Shown: piece by piece, positions 22,848 to 24,046 of the stretch
How positions within the stretch are numbered: position 1 is the first letter of the stretch
How the letters are laid out: every line of letters starts with the position of its first letter
Source of the DNA: an uncultured Prevotella sp.
GTDB taxonomy: Bacteria > Bacteroidota > Bacteroidia > Bacteroidales > Bacteroidaceae
Length of the DNA stretch: 24,046 nt
Assembly: GCA_900546345.1 (NCBI GenBank)
Contig: URCI01000048.1
Coordinates: 1 to 24,046, forward strand
Direction of reading: 5' to 3'
The notes under the pieces: generated by a model
Databases searched by the model: none
The model's input: the letters and a program-made list of their open reading frames with translations, nothing else
What the model was told of the DNA's origin: nothing
Program-made: the position numbers and the translations under genes

Positions 22848-24046
22848 ATGACAGCCAAAAAACTATTTTCCTTGGCCATAGCAGCTATCAACGTGCTCTG
22901 TGTCATGTCACAGCCACGGCTTCGTGCCGACAATGTCGACGAGGTGTTGCAGGCCATGACACTGGATGAGAAATGCCATTTGCTGCTCGGCTGCGGAATG
23001 CATTTCAATGATGACGCGAAGTTCCCGGGAACGGCGGGCAGCAGCTATGCCGTCTCCAGACTGGGTATCCCCTCGATCTACTGTGCCGACGGTCAACAAG
23101 GATTGCGTATGAGTGCCACACGCCCGTGGGATCACCGCGACTATTTGACTACTGATTTCCCGGCTTCCATGACTGTGGCCTCCACGTGGGATTGTGAGGC
23201 TGCTTACGCTGTAGGTAAGGCCATCGGCAATGAGGTGAAGGAGTATGGACTGGACTGGATACTTGCCCCTTCCATGAATCTGATGCGCTCGCCGCTGTGT
23301 GGCCGCAACCATGAGTATTATTCCGAGGATCCACTGCTCTCCGGAATGATTGCCGCGGGCTATGTGCAAGGTGTGCAGAGCGAAGGCGTGGCTGCCACAC
23401 CTAAGCATTTTGTGGCCAACAACCAGGAGACTAACCGCAACAACAACGATGCCCGTGTCTCACAGCGTGCTTTGCGTGAACTCTATCTTCGGGCTTTCGA
23501 GGTGGTGGTGAAGAAAGGACAGCCCTGGACAATCATGACATCCTACAATAAGCTCAATGGCACCTATACCCTTGAGGACAGCGAGCTGCTGAATACGGTG
23601 GTGCGTAAGGAATGGGGATGGAAGGGCATGTTTGTCTCTGACTGGAATGCCGGTCAGAATCCGGTATTGTCCATGATGGCAGGCAATGACATGCTTCAGC
23701 CCGGACAGGAGCGGCAATACAAGGCCATTCATGAGGCTGTGGAGAGTGGACGGCTACCGATGGCGGTGCTTAATGCCAACGTGCGTCGCGTGCTCCAGCT
23801 CATTGTAAAGACACACAGCTTTGCACAATATCCCTATCAGAGCCAGCCGGACTTGCAGCAGCATGCTGCTGTGGTGCGCCGTGTGGCGGCTGACGGCATG
23901 GTGCTGTTGAAGAACGACCAAGCGACGTTGCCACTCTCTCAAGGCAGGATAGCCCTCTTTGGCAATACCAGCTACGAGCTGATCTCCGGAGGCTCAGGCT
24001 TTGGAGGCATGTCTACCGGCCACTATACCGTATCGTTGGTCGAAGG
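22848..24046 (+). CDS. Secreted glycoside hydrolase family 3 (beta-glycosidase), 3' end cut by window
   Basis: The first 399 codons of an exported GH3 enzyme; the frame is still open at the window end. A signal peptide (MTAKKLFSLAIAAINVLCVM...) leads into the GH3 N-terminal TIM barrel: substrate-pocket CADGQQGLR, LAPSMNLMRSPLCGRNHEYY followed by SEDP, TPKHFVANNQE (Lys186, His187), and the nucleophile in GMFVSDW (Asp265). The linker and the start of the second domain (ADGMVLLKND, LPLSQGRIALFGN) follow; the acid/base residue would lie beyond the window. It should release glucose, xylose or a similar sugar from the non-reducing end of oligosaccharides. An in-frame ATG at 22812 would add 12 residues but lies upstream of the probable transcription start. 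Divergence from the hybrid sensor gene suggests control by it. Confidence 0.93.
   Translation, partial: MTAKKLFSLAIAAINVLCVMSQPRLRADNVDEVLQAMTLDEKCHLLLGCGMHFNDDAKFPGTAGSSYAVSRLGIPSIYCADGQQGLRMSATRPWDHRDYLTTDFPASMTVASTWDCEAAYAVGKAIGNEVKEYGLDWILAPSMNLMRSPLCGRNHEYYSEDPLLSGMIAAGYVQGVQSEGVAATPKHFVANNQETNRNNNDARVSQRALRELYLRAFEVVVKKGQPWTIMTSYNKLNGTYTLEDSELLNTVVRKEWGWKGMFVSDWNAGQNPVLSMMAGNDMLQPGQERQYKAIHEAVESGRLPMAVLNANVRRVLQLIVKTHSFAQYPYQSQPDLQQHAAVVRRVAADGMVLLKNDQATLPLSQGRIALFGNTSYELISGGSGFGGMSTGHYTVSLVE

Overview
The window reads as chromosomal DNA of a Bacteroidota bacterium, most likely a Prevotella-type member of the Bacteroidales. The evidence is a one-polypeptide hybrid two-component regulator (periplasmic propeller, kinase, receiver, AraC) next to a GH3 glycosidase gene, a DUF5686 outer-membrane protein, weak Shine-Dalgarno sequences, and repeated promoters of the Bacteroidetes type (TTG or TTTG, 19-21 nt, TAnnTTTG). 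The genus is inference; the phylum is well supported.

Layout. Positions 1-5569 hold the end of a respiratory complex I operon on + (nuoJ 3' end, nuoK, nuoL, nuoM, nuoN), closed by a hairpin terminator. A possible 41-residue ORF and rpe (ribulose-phosphate 3-epimerase) follow. Positions 6534-7029 have no convincing gene but hold a 22-bp tandem repeat, an inverted copy of its core and a 58-bp near-perfect palindrome between convergent genes. On - lie an ECF sigma factor gene (7030-7626), then a CE2-like SGNH esterase and a DUF5686 protein (7817-11635). The DUF5686 signal peptide carries an inserted palindromic repeat.

Positions 11824-15158 (-) hold a compact cluster: nucleotidyltransferase, ATP-grasp protein, CDP-alcohol phosphatidyltransferase and HAD hydrolase. 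It looks like a polar head-group or phospholipid pathway whose product I cannot name. Divergent from it on + is a patatin phospholipase with a C-terminal beta-barrel, then an orphan NarL/LuxR-type response regulator. Between that regulator and the next gene lies a decayed hicA toxin gene with three in-frame stops, still carrying a good promoter. The last part is a 1335-residue hybrid two-component sensor (-) divergent from a secreted GH3 glycosidase (+, cut by the window end). This looks like the edge of a polysaccharide utilization locus, with candidate regulator sites in the shared 258-bp intergenic region.

How it fits together. The nuo genes supply membrane pumping subunits. The sensor and GH3 pair, and perhaps the CE2 esterase, point to plant or dietary glycan use. 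The 11.8-15.2 kb cluster and the patatin protein point to envelope lipid metabolism. I see no strong candidate for a wholly new defence or mobile system. The best leads are the unassigned head-group cluster, the repeat and palindrome region at 6.67-6.88 kb, the hicA relic, the repeat inserted in a signal peptide, and the missing TM7 lysine in NuoM. Positions and motifs come from reading the sequence by eye; family assignments rest on recognised motifs, with no database search.
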